The notes under the pieces were generated by a model, which was not told where the DNA came from, did no database searches, and saw only the letters and a program-made list of their open reading frames with translations. A stretch of DNA of 64,000 nt, from contig NC_084710.1 of assembly GCF_033807575.1 (NCBI RefSeq), positions 17,526,357 to 17,590,356 on the forward strand. The letters run 5' to 3'. Below, in pieces: positions 44,150-53,540 of the stretch. The position numbers were made by a program, and so were the translations under genes. This stretch comes from Cydia pomonella. Taxonomy: Eukaryota > Arthropoda > Insecta > Lepidoptera > Tortricidae. The stretch's first letter is position 1. Every line of letters starts with the position of its first letter.

Positions 44150-44460
44150 GACCTTCACCAAGGAGGAGTTTGGGGCAGTCCCGTGGCCGGCTCTTCGACA
44201 CTGCGTGGTTGCGAACTGCTTCGCAGCCATAATTTTGTGTTTTTAGTTTTGATATATATTTTAAAATAATATGTAAGTTAGTTTTAAGGTATTTATCTAT
44301 GGACCAATCTTCTTCTTTTTAGCCCTTTTCAATCTTTCAGATGTAGCCCTCCTTCAATTTTTGCCATTCTGGTCTGTTTTCCCTCTATGTACCCATTTCG
44401 ATCCAGACCTATGGACCAATAGTTGACTGAAAATAAAGATTTTCATTAATTTATTCATCA
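44150..44460 (+). mobile_element. LINE 3' UTR split by a 100-bp insertion
   Basis: GTGGCCGGCTCTTCGACACT, then GCGTGGTTGCGAACTGCTTC and GCAGCCATAATTTTGTG, leads to TTTTAAGGTATTTATCTATG. After an interruption it resumes as GTTGACTGAAAATAAAGATT. The paralogue at 55250-55430 reads straight through. The interruption is listed separately at 44309-44408. Confidence 0.75.
44309..44408 (-). mobile_element. 100-bp retro-insertion with 12-bp target duplication
   Basis: CTATGGACCAAT occurs directly before (44297-44308) and directly after (44409-44420) this segment. The insert begins CTTCTTCTTTTTAGCCC and ends TTCGATCCAGAC. On the minus strand it therefore ends in an AAGAAGAAG tail, as an RTE-like LINE or its derivative would. 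The sequence resembles the C-terminal coding end and short 3' end of an RTE element, heavily 5'-truncated. Confidence 0.8.
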
Positions 44461-45012
44461 GACCCCTTTATGATTGTTGCAGTTCATTGAAAAACCACGT
44501 ACCTTAAATCTTACTCTTTATTTATGAAACGAAACTTAATTTTAAAAGAAAAAAAATATATAGCACAAATAACAAAACTCAGAAAAAGGTAATAAAAACA
44601 CCGAATAAAAAATATACTCACAATAAACAAAATTAGCAAATAGATAAACCCCCCTATTACAAAAATAATCAAATACACCGTTCCGATTGGATATAAAAGT
44701 GACCAAACCACAGTTTACGACGGCAGCAGCAGCATCAAAGATATTGTTGATGGTATTATGCGGGCACCTAATAAACTTATGATTTACTGCCATTTTATGT
44801 GCTAGTAGCGGCCATTTTAACGTCAAATCTGTCGAATGGAAAATAACCTCGTATTTGCTTAGTGTTGTATCTTCCGTGTATAAACTTGCTATCTTTTAAG
44901 GTTATGACGTCACCAAATTGTGCCAAACTGCATCATGGGTGCAAAGGGTACTAAACTTTCGCTGTCCGTCAGTAAATATATTAGTGGGCTGTATATTTTT
45001 ACCTACATATAA
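44461..45012. other. No gene recognised
   Basis: Overlapping 66- and 94-codon minus-strand frames (44511-44826) are rich in F, Y and C, in AT-rich DNA. No domain or consistent signal supports a gene. Confidence 0.35.
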
Positions 45013-45221
45013 AGAGTGATTTTGTTATGTCTGAACATACTTGGTAAATATGTAGGTCATACTGAAGAACTTTGGAGCCAACCGCGAAAACACAAAAACA
45101 TCTGTCTCATGCATTTCGGCGATTAATTTTACGCGATTTCGGGGAGGGCTCCATAGTAAAAGTTGTTCTGTATGACCTACATATTCAATTATTAGAGTAT
45201 GATCATAACAAAATCACCCTT
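45013..45221. mobile_element. MITE with AGGGTGATTTTGTTATG termini
   Basis: AGAGTGATTTTGTTATG at the left is mirrored by CATAACAAAATCACCCT at the right. ATATGTAGGTCATAC and GTATGACCTACATAT also pair inside. I recognise GGGTGATTTTGTTATG as a lepidopteran MITE end. No ORF. Confidence 0.7.
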
Positions 45222-45608
45222 CGTGTCACAAATTTTTGATTTTTGAAATAAATGCGTAAATTTTCCAGTAGTTTATGGCTTAATGACTTAAATAAGGGAT
45301 AAATTTAGTCCGTTTTGAATGGAATGAATGTAAATACGTGGATAGTATAACAACCAAGATGAAAAAAGATACTTACGGTACATTTTGCAGAAGTTGAGCT
45401 AACCGATAATACCGGGTATAGTTCGTGTCATCCACGATAACGCGCAGATTTGTCAAATCTTACCTTTAATGACATGACCTTCCGAGTCAAAGCACGCGTC
45501 TTCGTGAATGACACGATCTATATTGCTAAACTAATTTTACGGTTTAACTCATGTGTGTTAGGCACGTGACATGTACGCAACACGAGAGTTAAAGTTTGTT
45601 TAGGGCTG

Positions 45609-45812
45609 ATGTTCTCAAAGTGTGGTACGGGAACCCCCAGGCCGCCAGCGATCGTAAAGGGATTCGCGACAAGCGACAAGTATAACTAAGACCATGACTA
45701 GCTCGACAAACATATTCATAGATACATCGTGTTGTTCTTTTTTTCGTTTTGTGGTTTGCAGTGGTCTGGGAAATTGATTAAGGGTACGCGGAGCAAAAAG
45801 TTTGAGAAGTAT
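45609..45812. mobile_element. hAT-like MITE, TTCTCAAAGTGTGG end
   Basis: ATGTTCTCAAAGTGTGGTAC then GGGAACCCCC at the left is mirrored by GGGTACGCGGAGC then AAAAAGTTTGAGAAGTA at the right. TTCTCAAAGTGTGGTxCGxGAACCCC is a terminal pattern known from hAT-type elements in many animals. No transposase remains. Confidence 0.45.
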
Positions 45813-46319
45813 TTAGTGATCCGCTATTTGTTTTAGCAATTTTGACACATTTGCCCTATAGTCTTTTTTTATATAGAATATAGTACTACGCCCATACTAT
45901 CCTATGGGAAGTACTTCATTGTAAAAAATGTAGTAGATTTTATCCACTAGGCAACAGGCACGGCCTACTTGTCACTCGGGTGCCATTAAACACGTAGATT
46001 GATAACCAAACCCACAAAAGGATAAATTATAATTCCCTGACCTAACTAATGGCGCTAGGCAATTAAAATAACTAAGGAAGAGTGCAATGGTGACGGTGAA
46101 AAATTATTCGCAAATGCCTGGACGACGCCAAAATATTTCTAAATGAAAATGTGGTAAATGGTATTTGCAGTCCTAGCAATGTTGCCTTTTATAAAGCTTT
46201 ACTTTTACACAGCTCTTGCCAAGCATCATGCGTAATTCGTTCCTGACCTAGTTAGTCTGATGGCATTTAAAAATTGATGCTTTGGGTCATGACATAGCTT
46301 GCCTTAATTAATACTTTTA
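45813..46319. other. No gene recognised
   Basis: Unassigned DNA with no frame or repeat ends seen. Confidence 0.35.
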
Positions 46320-46374
46320 TTTTGGCTCAGTGATCCAAAAATACCAAGATTATTTTTGGATCACTGAGCCAAAA
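46320..46374. repeat. Perfect hairpin, 24-bp arms
   Basis: The left arm begins TTTTGGCTCAGTGATCC (46320) and is perfectly complementary to the right arm ending GGATCACTGAGCCAAAA (46374), with a 7-base loop CCAAGAT. The right arm plus CGAAACGAGAG downstream resembles a LINE tail piece also present near 25790-25815, so the hairpin may be an inverted duplication of retroelement sequence. Confidence 0.85.
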
Positions 46375-46972
46375 CGAGAAGTCCGAAACGAGAGCGTGAC
46401 ACCTGTCCTGATCCTGCCAGTTACTGACGCGAAGCTGAAGCAGATCCGTCGCCACACTGTCTTCCCAGCCATACCTTCGCGATAGCTTCTTGACTAACGC
46501 TAATCAATAGCTTTACTATGTGTGCTGTTTTATTCATGATGCAAATTAACAACAAAAAAAATGCACTCATGGACGTGGAATCAGTTTTTTTCACTTGAGC
46601 GTTCCATAACATATAAGGACACAATCAATTGAACATCGAAAAATAGAACAAAATGACTCCCAAGATTTATGACCTAGCCCGGAACATACTCAACTAAATA
46701 AAAGCTTATGAAAGAGAAATCTATCAAATAAAATAAGCAGATTGTCGTTTTATTGGCGCAATAAGTTGTCCAAGACAGGTGTCCGCGACTAGACGTCGGT
46801 CGGCATTATTTCTCGTTCATCGGCGATCGAGTGCTTTTTATTTAAGTACTCGTATTTATGCTTACTCATTTTTCTTGAGTAGGGTTTTACTATTTGTGTC
46901 AGTTCGCTAATTGAGTGTGAATAAGTTTCCAGTATGGCACTTACAACTACGTTAACAAGCATTATATCTGCG
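46375..46972. other. No gene recognised
   Basis: A 67-codon minus-strand frame (46421-46624) has no recognisable content. Confidence 0.35.
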
Positions 46973-47500
46973 ATGACTACCGGTCTGGCCTAGTGGGTAG
47001 TGACCCTGCCTATGAAGCCGATGGTCCTGGGTTCGAATCCCGGTAAGGGCATTTATTTGTGTGATTAGCACAGATATTTGTTCTTGAGTCATGGATGTTT
47101 TTTATGTATTTAAGTATTTTTATATTATAAATATATTTGACGACCGGTTTGGCCTAGTGGGTAGTGACCCTGCCTACGAAGCTGATGGTCCCGGGTTCAA
47201 ATCCTGGTAAGGGCATGTATTTTTGTGATGAGCATGGATATTTGTTCCTGAGTCATGGGTGTTTTCTATGTATTTAAGTATTTATAGATATTTATATATT
47301 ATATATATCGTTGTCTAAGTACCCTCAACACAAGCCTTATTGAGCTTACTGTGGGACTTAGTCAATTTGTGTAATAATGTCCTATTTATTTATTTATTAT
47401 TTATTTATTTAAATATCGTTGTCTGGGTACCCACAACACAAGCCTTCTTGAGCTTATCATGGAACTTAGTCAATTTGTGTAGGAATTTCAGTATGATATT
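46973..47500 (+). mobile_element. SINE S1 (outer copy), interrupted by another S1
   Basis: The tRNA-like head has box A TGGCCTAGTGGG (46986-46997) and box B GGTTCGAATCC (47030-47040), both matching Pol III consensus. The body (GGGCATTTATTTGTGTGATT, then CATGGATGTTTTTTATGTAT) stops at about 47134 where a second S1 begins. The 3' part resumes at 47417 (CGTTGTCTGGGTACCCACAA, then ACTTAGTCAATTTGTGTAGG) and ends in a (TATT)n tail. It is not a tRNA gene: no acceptor stem can be formed and the sequence continues as a SINE body. Confidence 0.85.
47138..47410 (+). mobile_element. SINE S1 (inner copy)
   Basis: Starts TGACGACCGGTTTGGCC with box A TGGCCTAGTGGG and box B GGTTCAAATCC (47194-47204). The body has CATGGGTGTTTTCTATGTAT, then TCGTTGTCTAAGTACCCTCA and GACTTAGTCAATTTGTG, ending in TTATTTATTTATTATTTATT. 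TAAATAT lies on both sides (47128-47134, 47410-47416), a target duplication inside the outer S1. Another S1 copy is at 59314-59594. Confidence 0.85.
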
Positions 47501-47654
47501 TATTTATTTATAGATATAAATACAGATTAGGTCTACTGTTAGAACAAAGCATCTTCCAAGGATTTATAAAATGCTGTATCGGGTGCTGCTCTTATCCAAT
47601 GATTCCTAACTAAGTTTAAAAGGTAACGTGCCTTTTCATTTCTTTTTATAATTG

Positions 47655-47962
47655 AAAAAACCGGCCAAGTGCGAGCCGGACACGCACAGGAAGGCTTCCG
47701 TACCATTATCTATAAAAGCGGTCACCCATCCAAGTACTCGTACTGACCCCGCCCGACGTTGCTTAACTTCGGTGATTGGATGAGAACCTCGAGGTTGGAA
47801 ATAAATATTTATTTTATTCTGTTTTTAGTATTTGTTGTTGTAGCGGCAACAGAAATACATAATCTGTAGAAATTTCAACTGGCTAACTATCACGGTTCAT
47901 AAGGTACCGCCTGGTGACAGACGGACGGACGGACGGAACCGTTGGGTACGGAACCCTAAAAA
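47655..47962 (-). mobile_element. GGGTTCCGTA-family element carrying a 5S rRNA segment
   Basis: On the minus strand the element starts AGGGTTCCGTACCCAACGG, runs through GTCCGTCCGTCCGTCTGTC and AACCGTGATAGTTAGCCAG, and ends GCCTTCCTGTGCGTGTCCGG then CTCGCACTTGGCCGGTTTTT. Between CTAAAAACAGAATAAAATAA and the 3' end it contains a 5S rRNA-derived segment (47720-47790). A closely related element is at 50080-50410. Confidence 0.8.
47720..47790 (-). ncRNA. 5S rRNA-derived segment (partial, inside a repeat)
   Basis: On the minus strand: GAGGTTCTCATCCAATCACC, then GAAGTTAAGCAACGTCGGGC, GGGGTCAGTACGAGTACTTG and GATGGGTGACCGC. This matches roughly nucleotides 30-95 of animal 5S rRNA (GGTTCTCGTCCGATCACCGAAGTTAAGC...GTACTTGGATGGGTGACC in pieces), including the internal control region (box A, intermediate element, box C) used by TFIIIA and Pol III. 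A 6-base CGAGTA duplication interrupts GTACTTGG. The first about 30 and last about 25 nucleotides are missing, so it cannot make 5S rRNA. Confidence 0.85.
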
Positions 47963-48514
47963 CATGAATTATTAGCAATTTTAAAACACATCGCGCATGA
48001 AATAATAGGTTCAATAAATAGGTCATCCGACTCTTCATGACAAAGAAAAGCTTAACGCCTACAGGTGCTCGTAAATCGTCAAAATGTGCTTATAGTCAAT
48101 TGATAAAAGCATTCTGCGTAATATAAATCGAAATCGGAATTCGCTTCATTACTTAACCAAAGACCTATTTCGATTCAAACTTCAAAAGATTAATTCTCCT
48201 TTGTTTAATTTAAGTTTGATTACAATTCTTGAGGGTTAATTAATGCCTTGTGAAAAAAGAGAAATGATAAACTTACTAGCTTACGCCCGTGCCTTCTCCA
48301 GCTTTAAAGTATAGAATTGCATTTCCATACAAATAAAATAGTCATTCTCTCTCGACACGATGAAATTTAATCCGTAATCAGGAGTTGAATTTTTTTAATT
48401 ATCAACCTAAATATAATTCAATACGCGAGATCTCATTCAATTTGCTTCACCGTCTAATTATTTACAGTTAATGATATCGTTAAAACATTAATATTAACGA
48501 TAAAAGAAGAATAT
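47963..48514. other. No gene recognised
   Basis: AT-rich DNA with no frames above 60 codons. Confidence 0.35.
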
Positions 48515-48588
48515 GTACAGTCAGATGTAGAGAGAGGTGACTCCCCCCCTTGCTTGTGCATAGACTGATTGTATGCAGCTGACTTACG
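48515..48588. mobile_element. MITE remnant (GTACAGTCAGATG)
   Basis: GTACAGTCAGATGTAGAGAG, then GGTGACTCCCCCC, ends TATGCAGCTGACTTAC. The reverse complement of that end (GTAAGTCAGCTGCATA) matches the start. The same element with better-preserved arms is at 60408-60492. Confidence 0.55.
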
Positions 48589-48730
48589 TCAAGTGCCTTT
48601 CGCTGTGGCAGGGAATTTAACAATTTGAAAATGACAAATTGACATCTTATTACTCATAATGCTTCAGTTTTTTATGGCTGTTACTTTGGAAAGACATGAA
48701 AAAGACTAAACCATCGAATGACATCGGTGA

Positions 48731-48802
48731 CAATGAATTTCAATTACAATTTAATTTCAAGTTAAAAATAACTTGAAATTAAATTGTAATTGAAATTCAT
48801 TG
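48731..48802. repeat. Perfect palindrome, 34-bp arms, 4-base loop
   Basis: The left arm starts CAATGAATTTCAATTAC (48731) and ends AATTTCAAGTTA (48764). After AAAA the right arm is its exact reverse complement, ending GTAATTGAAATTCATTG (48802). No mismatch is seen. No TIR-type target duplication is obvious. It could be a young foldback element or a recent local inverted duplication. Confidence 0.9.
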
Positions 48803-49915
48803 AGAGAATTGTGTTAGTGCTACATAAATATGAACGTCATCGATGACAGAATTAGAAAAAAATGGTTCCTGATCACGAATAAAAATTCCCCGTGTATAAA
48901 AAATTATGCATTGTGATTGAGGTTTTATAAAATGGTATGTAATTTTTTAGCTCTTTATGTTTTCCCGAAAGTTAGAAACATCCAGCAGGCGAATTATAAA
49001 TGACTTTATCAACTTTATTATATACTATAATTTTACTTTATAATAGACACTAATCGGTTTAAAAAATATTTTTTTCTAAAAAACGCTGTTAACAGAAAAT
49101 TATCACAAAAGTTATTACATATCTAAAACATTGTGTCACGTCATACATTGAGGTACATACGTTTATTTAACATTTTACCCGTCAGAAACGTACATCGCAA
49201 TATTAAAAATGCTTTTATTTCATGATTACTACCATATTGAAAATATTTGTATGGTTCTAAAAATAGTAAAGTATTCTATAAATAGTAAAGTACATTATAA
49301 TTGCTGTACATCATGTGTATGGCATGTCTTTTCGGTATGATAGGCATACGCTCCTATTTTATAACTATTTCAATAGGCAGGAATTTGGCCCAATTATTGC
49401 GTAATTTTCCGATTATAAACAATACTTTGTAAATAAATAAATTAAACATTGAGATGTAAATTACTTCTTTTACAGATACTGCTTTAGCTGCTGACTCAAT
49501 ATTTATTTACGAAGGACTCGGATAATTGCTTTGGCTGCTTGTTTTGTCAGTCCACTGGAGAAAGTTAAGTATTGTGAGTTAAACGATCAACAAATTAATT
49601 TGGGGCTTAATTGAAAGTTGAGAGATTACAAAATACGTTTGAATTTCATGTCTTGTCTTTTATACTTCAGTTTGAACGATTTCAAATATAAATGCATGCG
49701 CTTGAATTTAAAACTAAAAGTATTTGTTTTTATACCACTTTTCAGTTACGGATTTAACTTTAAACACACGGTGCCCGCGAGGAAACGGAAAGATTTTAAC
49801 AGTTTGTTTCGGATCGTATTTAGAGACAAAAATTGTGTATCGTATCAAAGCTAAAGGAGAATATTTTGAGTATAATTACATTTTGCTTGAGTTAAATGAT
49901 TGTAGTTTTATTTTT
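48803..49915. other. No gene recognised (1.1 kb)
   Basis: AT-rich. Overlapping 78- and 77-codon frames on the plus strand (49618-49957) show no domain, and the second runs into the repeat at 49916. Confidence 0.35.
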
Positions 49916-50028
49916 AGGGTTCCGTACCCAAAGGGTCAAACGGGACCCTATTACTGAGACTCCGCTGTATAGATAATGGTACGGAACCCTTCCTGTGCGA
50001 ATCCGACTCTCACTTGGCCAGTTTTTTT
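49916..50028 (+). mobile_element. GGGTTCCGTA-family internal-deletion derivative
   Basis: AGGGTTCCGTACCCAAAGGG, then TCAAACGGGACCCTATTACT and GAGACTCCGCTGT, is joined directly to ATAGATAATGGTACGGAACC, then CTTCCTGTGCGAATCCGACT and CTCACTTGGCCAGTTTTTTT. Compared with 50080-50410, everything from the GTCCGTCC run through the 5S segment is deleted. It lies about 50 bp from that full copy, in the same orientation. Confidence 0.8.
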
Positions 50029-50079
50029 ATTACATTTTGTAAAACACATTTAGCATCATATTTTTGGGCCAGCCTATAA

Positions 50080-50410
50080 GGGTTCCGTGCCCAAAGGGTC
50101 AAACGGGACCCTATTACTGAGACTCCACTGTTCGTCCGTCCGTCCGTCGGTCCGTCTGTCACCAGGCTCATGAACCGTGATAGTTAACCAGTTGAAATGT
50201 CTACAGATTATGTATTTCTGTTGGCGCTTTAACAACAAATACTAAAAACAGAATAAAATAAATATTTCTTTCCAATCTCGAGGTTCTCATCCAATCACCG
50301 AAGTTAAGCAACGTCGGGTGGGGTCAGTACTTGGATGGGTGACCTTTTTTATAGATAATGGTACGGAACCCTTCCTGTGCGAGTCTGATTCGCACTTGGC
50401 CGGTTTTTTA
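50080..50410 (+). mobile_element. GGGTTCCGTA-family element carrying a 5S rRNA segment
   Basis: Starts GGGTTCCGTGCCCAAAGGG, continues through GTCCGTCCGTCCGTCGGTCC, CATGAACCGTGATAGTTAAC and GATTATGTATTTCTGTTGGC to ACTAAAAACAGAATAAAATA, then the 5S segment (50279-50344), then ATAATGGTACGGAACCC, GCGAGTCTGATTCGCACTTG and GCCGGTTTTTT. The order of parts is the same as in the minus-strand copy at 47655-47962, so both descend from one 5S-bearing ancestor. Confidence 0.85.
50279..50344 (+). ncRNA. 5S rRNA-derived segment (partial, inside a repeat)
   Basis: CGAGGTTCTCATCCAATCAC, then CGAAGTTAAGCAACGTCGGG, TGGGGTCAGTACTTGGATGG and GTGACC. This matches about nucleotides 30-90 of 5S rRNA and keeps the GAAGTTAAGC and GGATGGGTGACC parts of the internal control region. 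A run of T follows at once (50345 on), a potential Pol III terminator. Both 5S ends are missing. Unlike the copy at 47720-47790 it has an uninterrupted GTACTTGG. Confidence 0.85.
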
Positions 50411-50801
50411 ATTCGCCTAGTTTCAGAGTTAATACCAAAATAAAAAAATCTTTTTTTTATTGTGTTTCAGTGTATAACGCCGTTATGATGGCGATGTCGC
50501 GACTATGGGACCTAGTCTAGACGTCCAAATTGATAGGATATCAAAGTGACAAGGAACACTTTGAATAGACTAGTTTTTACGAAAAAATGTAGATACAAAT
50601 ACATTTTTCAAGAACATGTACGTGTTATGTATACAAATATTATACAAAACGAAAAAAAAAAACATTTTTTTTTGCGGAATTGACTTAAATGTATACGATT
50701 TTTTCGTTCTTATGACCTCAGCATCAGCAATACGTGGTTAATTCTTTTCCATTTCCTCGTATATTACCTTGTATATTACAAATGAAATAATCTCCATGGC
50801 G
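50411..50801. other. No gene recognised
   Basis: AT-rich DNA; nothing seen. Confidence 0.35.
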
Positions 50802-50880
50802 ACTAACGGTTCATCATCATCATCATATCAGCCTTTTATCGCTCACTTTGAGCACAACATTGAGCGTACCTGTATTTAAT
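50802..50880. mobile_element. Possible retroelement tail, (CAT)n
   Basis: TTCATCATCATCATATCAGC, then CTTTTATCGCTCACTTTGAG and CACAACATTGAGCG, has the form of a frequent lepidopteran repeat beginning with (TCA)n and a TATCAGCC...CACT motif. Short and diverged. Confidence 0.3.
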
Positions 50881-52329
50881 TTGTTGACTGTCTGTCTGCA
50901 TACTCAGAAACCCTACTATTTTTGCAGTACATGCCACTACTCGTGCCTCAAGAGCCGTGCTTCGTCGGTGCATCTACGCGCGTTCCTTCTCTTGCCACTA
51001 ATCACGCGCTTGTCGCTTCTGTGTATTTATTGGTCTACGTTTTTGGTACTTGATTACAAAACTGCATGTTCCGTATAAAAATGCCAATTTTTTATGGAGT
51101 GCGAATGTAAACAAAATCAAATGAATATGATTGCATCAATTTCCAATAGTATTAAAATTTCCCCCGAAGTACAACGACAGTAAAACATGAAAAACTACTT
51201 TCCGGGTGTCGCACCATGGTGCGAATTTGACATTGGATTTAGATATTTTTTCTAATTATTTACTCAATTTGCACCGAGTACATTACTTTCCCCAGACCCG
51301 CAATGGCCAAAATAGTTTTTTTTTAATGTTGTATTTTTTTTTACCTGTTCCGTAGTTTTAATTAACATAAATAACACGTGCGAATTTAGATATAAGTGTT
51401 GTAAAACGTACGCCAAATTACACCGAGTACACCTTTTTTCTCTTCTTAGTTATAACCATTACATTATTTTCAGCCGATTTCACCCCTTTCCGGGGGGGGT
51501 GAATTTAGTAACGATTGTATAAAGTTCGATTTTTAGCCCATACAAAACAATCCGTAGTGATTTTATTAGTCCTTAGAATTAGTTCCTGACTTTAGTGAAA
51601 TTTGAGTTAATTTGACCGTACTATAGTTCTAATTATACAATTTGCATAATTAAAAGGCTGTTCTTATTTAAAAATTGTTGTAAAATTTTGTAATTATCAC
51701 ATTTAGTCTCTGAAAACTTAGCGGGCCATTTTTTCCGGCTGGTTGTGAATCCAGTTAATTATACTACACCAATGATTTTTGATAATATATTTGAGAAGAT
51801 ACTTTTGATGCGTAGACTGATCCGCTACCTTTGATCCTGACTGTACAAGATAGAATGTACCTACTTATAGCTCCTCTACCCTTGGAAATCTTGTAAAAGA
51901 GTTATTTTAAATGATGTCTATTTCTTTGTAGTGCCACTGCCAAGGTTACAACATATTTCAAGAAATTAACCGTTGACAGACTCATAAACAACATCTAATC
52001 ACATGTGAATTATTTTCAAATTAGACAAGGTCGAATGTGCTTATATTCAACATTAAGAAATTTAGTTTATGAAACTGTTTGTAAATACTTCAGTGCTCAT
52101 ATTAAAAAAAAACTGTAATAATAAGTTCAGCAAAATGTATGATATAAACGAGAAAATACATTTATTAAACGTATATTAGGACACTAAATGAATTGCCTGT
52201 TATCATTAAAATGATGTTTATAGGAAACTCAGTTATTTGTTAGTCATTTTAAATATTAATTTGAATCAACGACGTTTATGTAAACTTTGGCGCCGTGGCA
52301 AATGGGGTTTTGTTAGCGGAAAACGCGGG
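50881..52329. other. No gene; small repeats (1.4 kb)
   Basis: CGCACCATGGTGCG (51210-51223) is a perfect 14-bp palindrome. CACCGAGTACA occurs at 51272 and again at 51421 in similar context (AATTTGCACCGAGTAC and AAATTACACCGAGTAC). The 76-codon frame at 50848-51078 has no recognisable content. The rest is AT-rich and unassigned. Confidence 0.35.
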
Positions 52330-53308
52330 AACTTCTGCATAGCAATTAATATTGTTAGTTTATAACATTCGTATCATTGATATGCAGAAGGAACAGGGTA
52401 GGCGATAGTACAGTTCCTTGGGGTACGCCAGCGTTTATGGGCAGTCCAAGCATATTCCATTAGTGACGACTGAAATGCTACGTCCCGATAGGAAGCTAGC
52501 GACCCATGTGCACAACCGTAAGCTGGAAGCTCGTACGAGGGAAGTTTTGAGAGAAGTGCCTTATGTCAAACCCTGTCGAAGGCCTTAGCGATAGGTATCC
52601 AGGCCACACGGCCAGTACCTCTCGCTTGCTCTCTATGAGCCGGTGGTCTTCGAGGTACTTAAGGAGCTGGTTGTTTACCACACGCTCCATCACCTGAAAG
52701 AGCAGGGAAGTGATTGCAATCGGCCGATAGTTGGAAGGGTCGTACCCAGGCAGACGGGATTTTCACAGAGCGGTATGAGAGCGAGAATAGTCGCGTTAGA
52801 ACTGGAGCTAACTCTCGAGCGCACGTTTTTAACACAACAGTAGGAATACCGTCAGGCCTACTGGAATTCTTGACGTCGAGGGCAAAGAGAGCACGTCTTA
52901 CTGCGGTTTGCGTGCGTAAAGCACACCTCGGGCATAGAGTTCTCGCATTGCGGAATAGTGGGAGGTGTATTGCCCCCGTCGTCCAGAGTAGAATTCAACG
53001 CAAAAAGAGAGCACAGAAGGTCCGCTTTCTCTTTTGCGAAATGAGCGAGTGAGTCATCGGGTTTGGGCAAGGATGGCAAGGAAACCCTGCAGAAGTTCCC
53101 CATCTTTGGCGAGAGACCAGAAAATTCGAGACCCAGAGGGCTGACAGACTAGGGTGTGTTCACACTTGGCAGCAGCAATCCGCTTCTTACAAGACCTGGT
53201 AGTAGCATTAAGTCGCTTCTTCAATTCGGAACAATTACGATTACCGACCTGACGCGCAGCAGCCCAAGCTTGGTAAGCTTCTTTCTTTGATTTACGGACT
53301 TCAGCGCA
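52330..53308 (-). pseudogene. Antisense jockey-type LINE, linker and N-terminal RT
   Basis: The minus strand, across several frames, encodes KKEAYQAWAAARQVGN, CKKRIAAAKCEHTL, ILVSLAKDG-like SRIFWSLAKDG, LPSLPKPDDSLAHFAKEKAD, LNSTLDDGGNTPPTIPQC, SYRPIAITSLL-like NYRPIAITSLLFQ, MERVVNNQLLKYLEDHRLIE, and finally AGVPQGTVLSPTLFLLHI near 52379-52438. NYRPIAI, the MERVVN block and AGVPQGxVLSPTLFLLHI are hallmarks of jockey-clade reverse transcriptases. There are at least three frameshifts, and the segment carrying the first catalytic aspartate (DIAKAFDRVWH in the family) is deleted. The YADD region is degraded. The plus-strand frames at 52643-53052 are shadows. Confidence 0.85.
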
Positions 53309-53324
53309 TAATTATAATTTGACA

Positions 53325-53540
53325 TTAACCAGTTGCTTTTCGATGAAAGAAAACATCGTGAGGAAACCGGGCTAATCCCAATAAGGCCTAGTTCACCCTC
53401 TGGGTTGGAAGCTCAGATGGCAGTTGCGTTCGTAAAAACTAGTGCCTACGCTAATTCTTGGGATTAGTTGTCAAGCGGACTCCCAAGCTCCCATGAGCTG
53501 CTGTGGCAAAAATGCCGGGACATCGCGAGAAACATGATGA
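53325..53540 (+). mobile_element. SINE S2, 5'-truncated
   Basis: AACCAGTTGCTTTTCGATGA, then AAACATCGTGAGGAAACCGG, GCTAATCCCAATAAGGCCTA, ACCCTCTGGGTTGGAAGC, AAAAACTAGTGCCTACGC and CAAGCGGACTCCCAAGC, ends TGCCGGGACATCGCGAG with a short GATGAATGAT tail. It lacks the tRNA head found at 35966-36186 but has the longest 3' part of the four copies. The 85-codon minus-strand frame is a shadow. Confidence 0.7.

Noticed and set aside
46986..47040. Possible tRNA gene from good box A and box B sequences
   Set aside because: No acceptor stem closes, and the sequence continues into a SINE body with a (TATT)n tail; the same applies to 47150-47204 and 59320-59380.
50279..50344. Functional 5S rRNA gene
   Set aside because: Only about nucleotides 30-90 are present, embedded in a mobile repeat; both termini are missing.
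52643..53052. Plus-strand frames of 66 and 112 codons
   Set aside because: They are antisense to the jockey-type LINE, whose recognisable protein motifs are on the minus strand.
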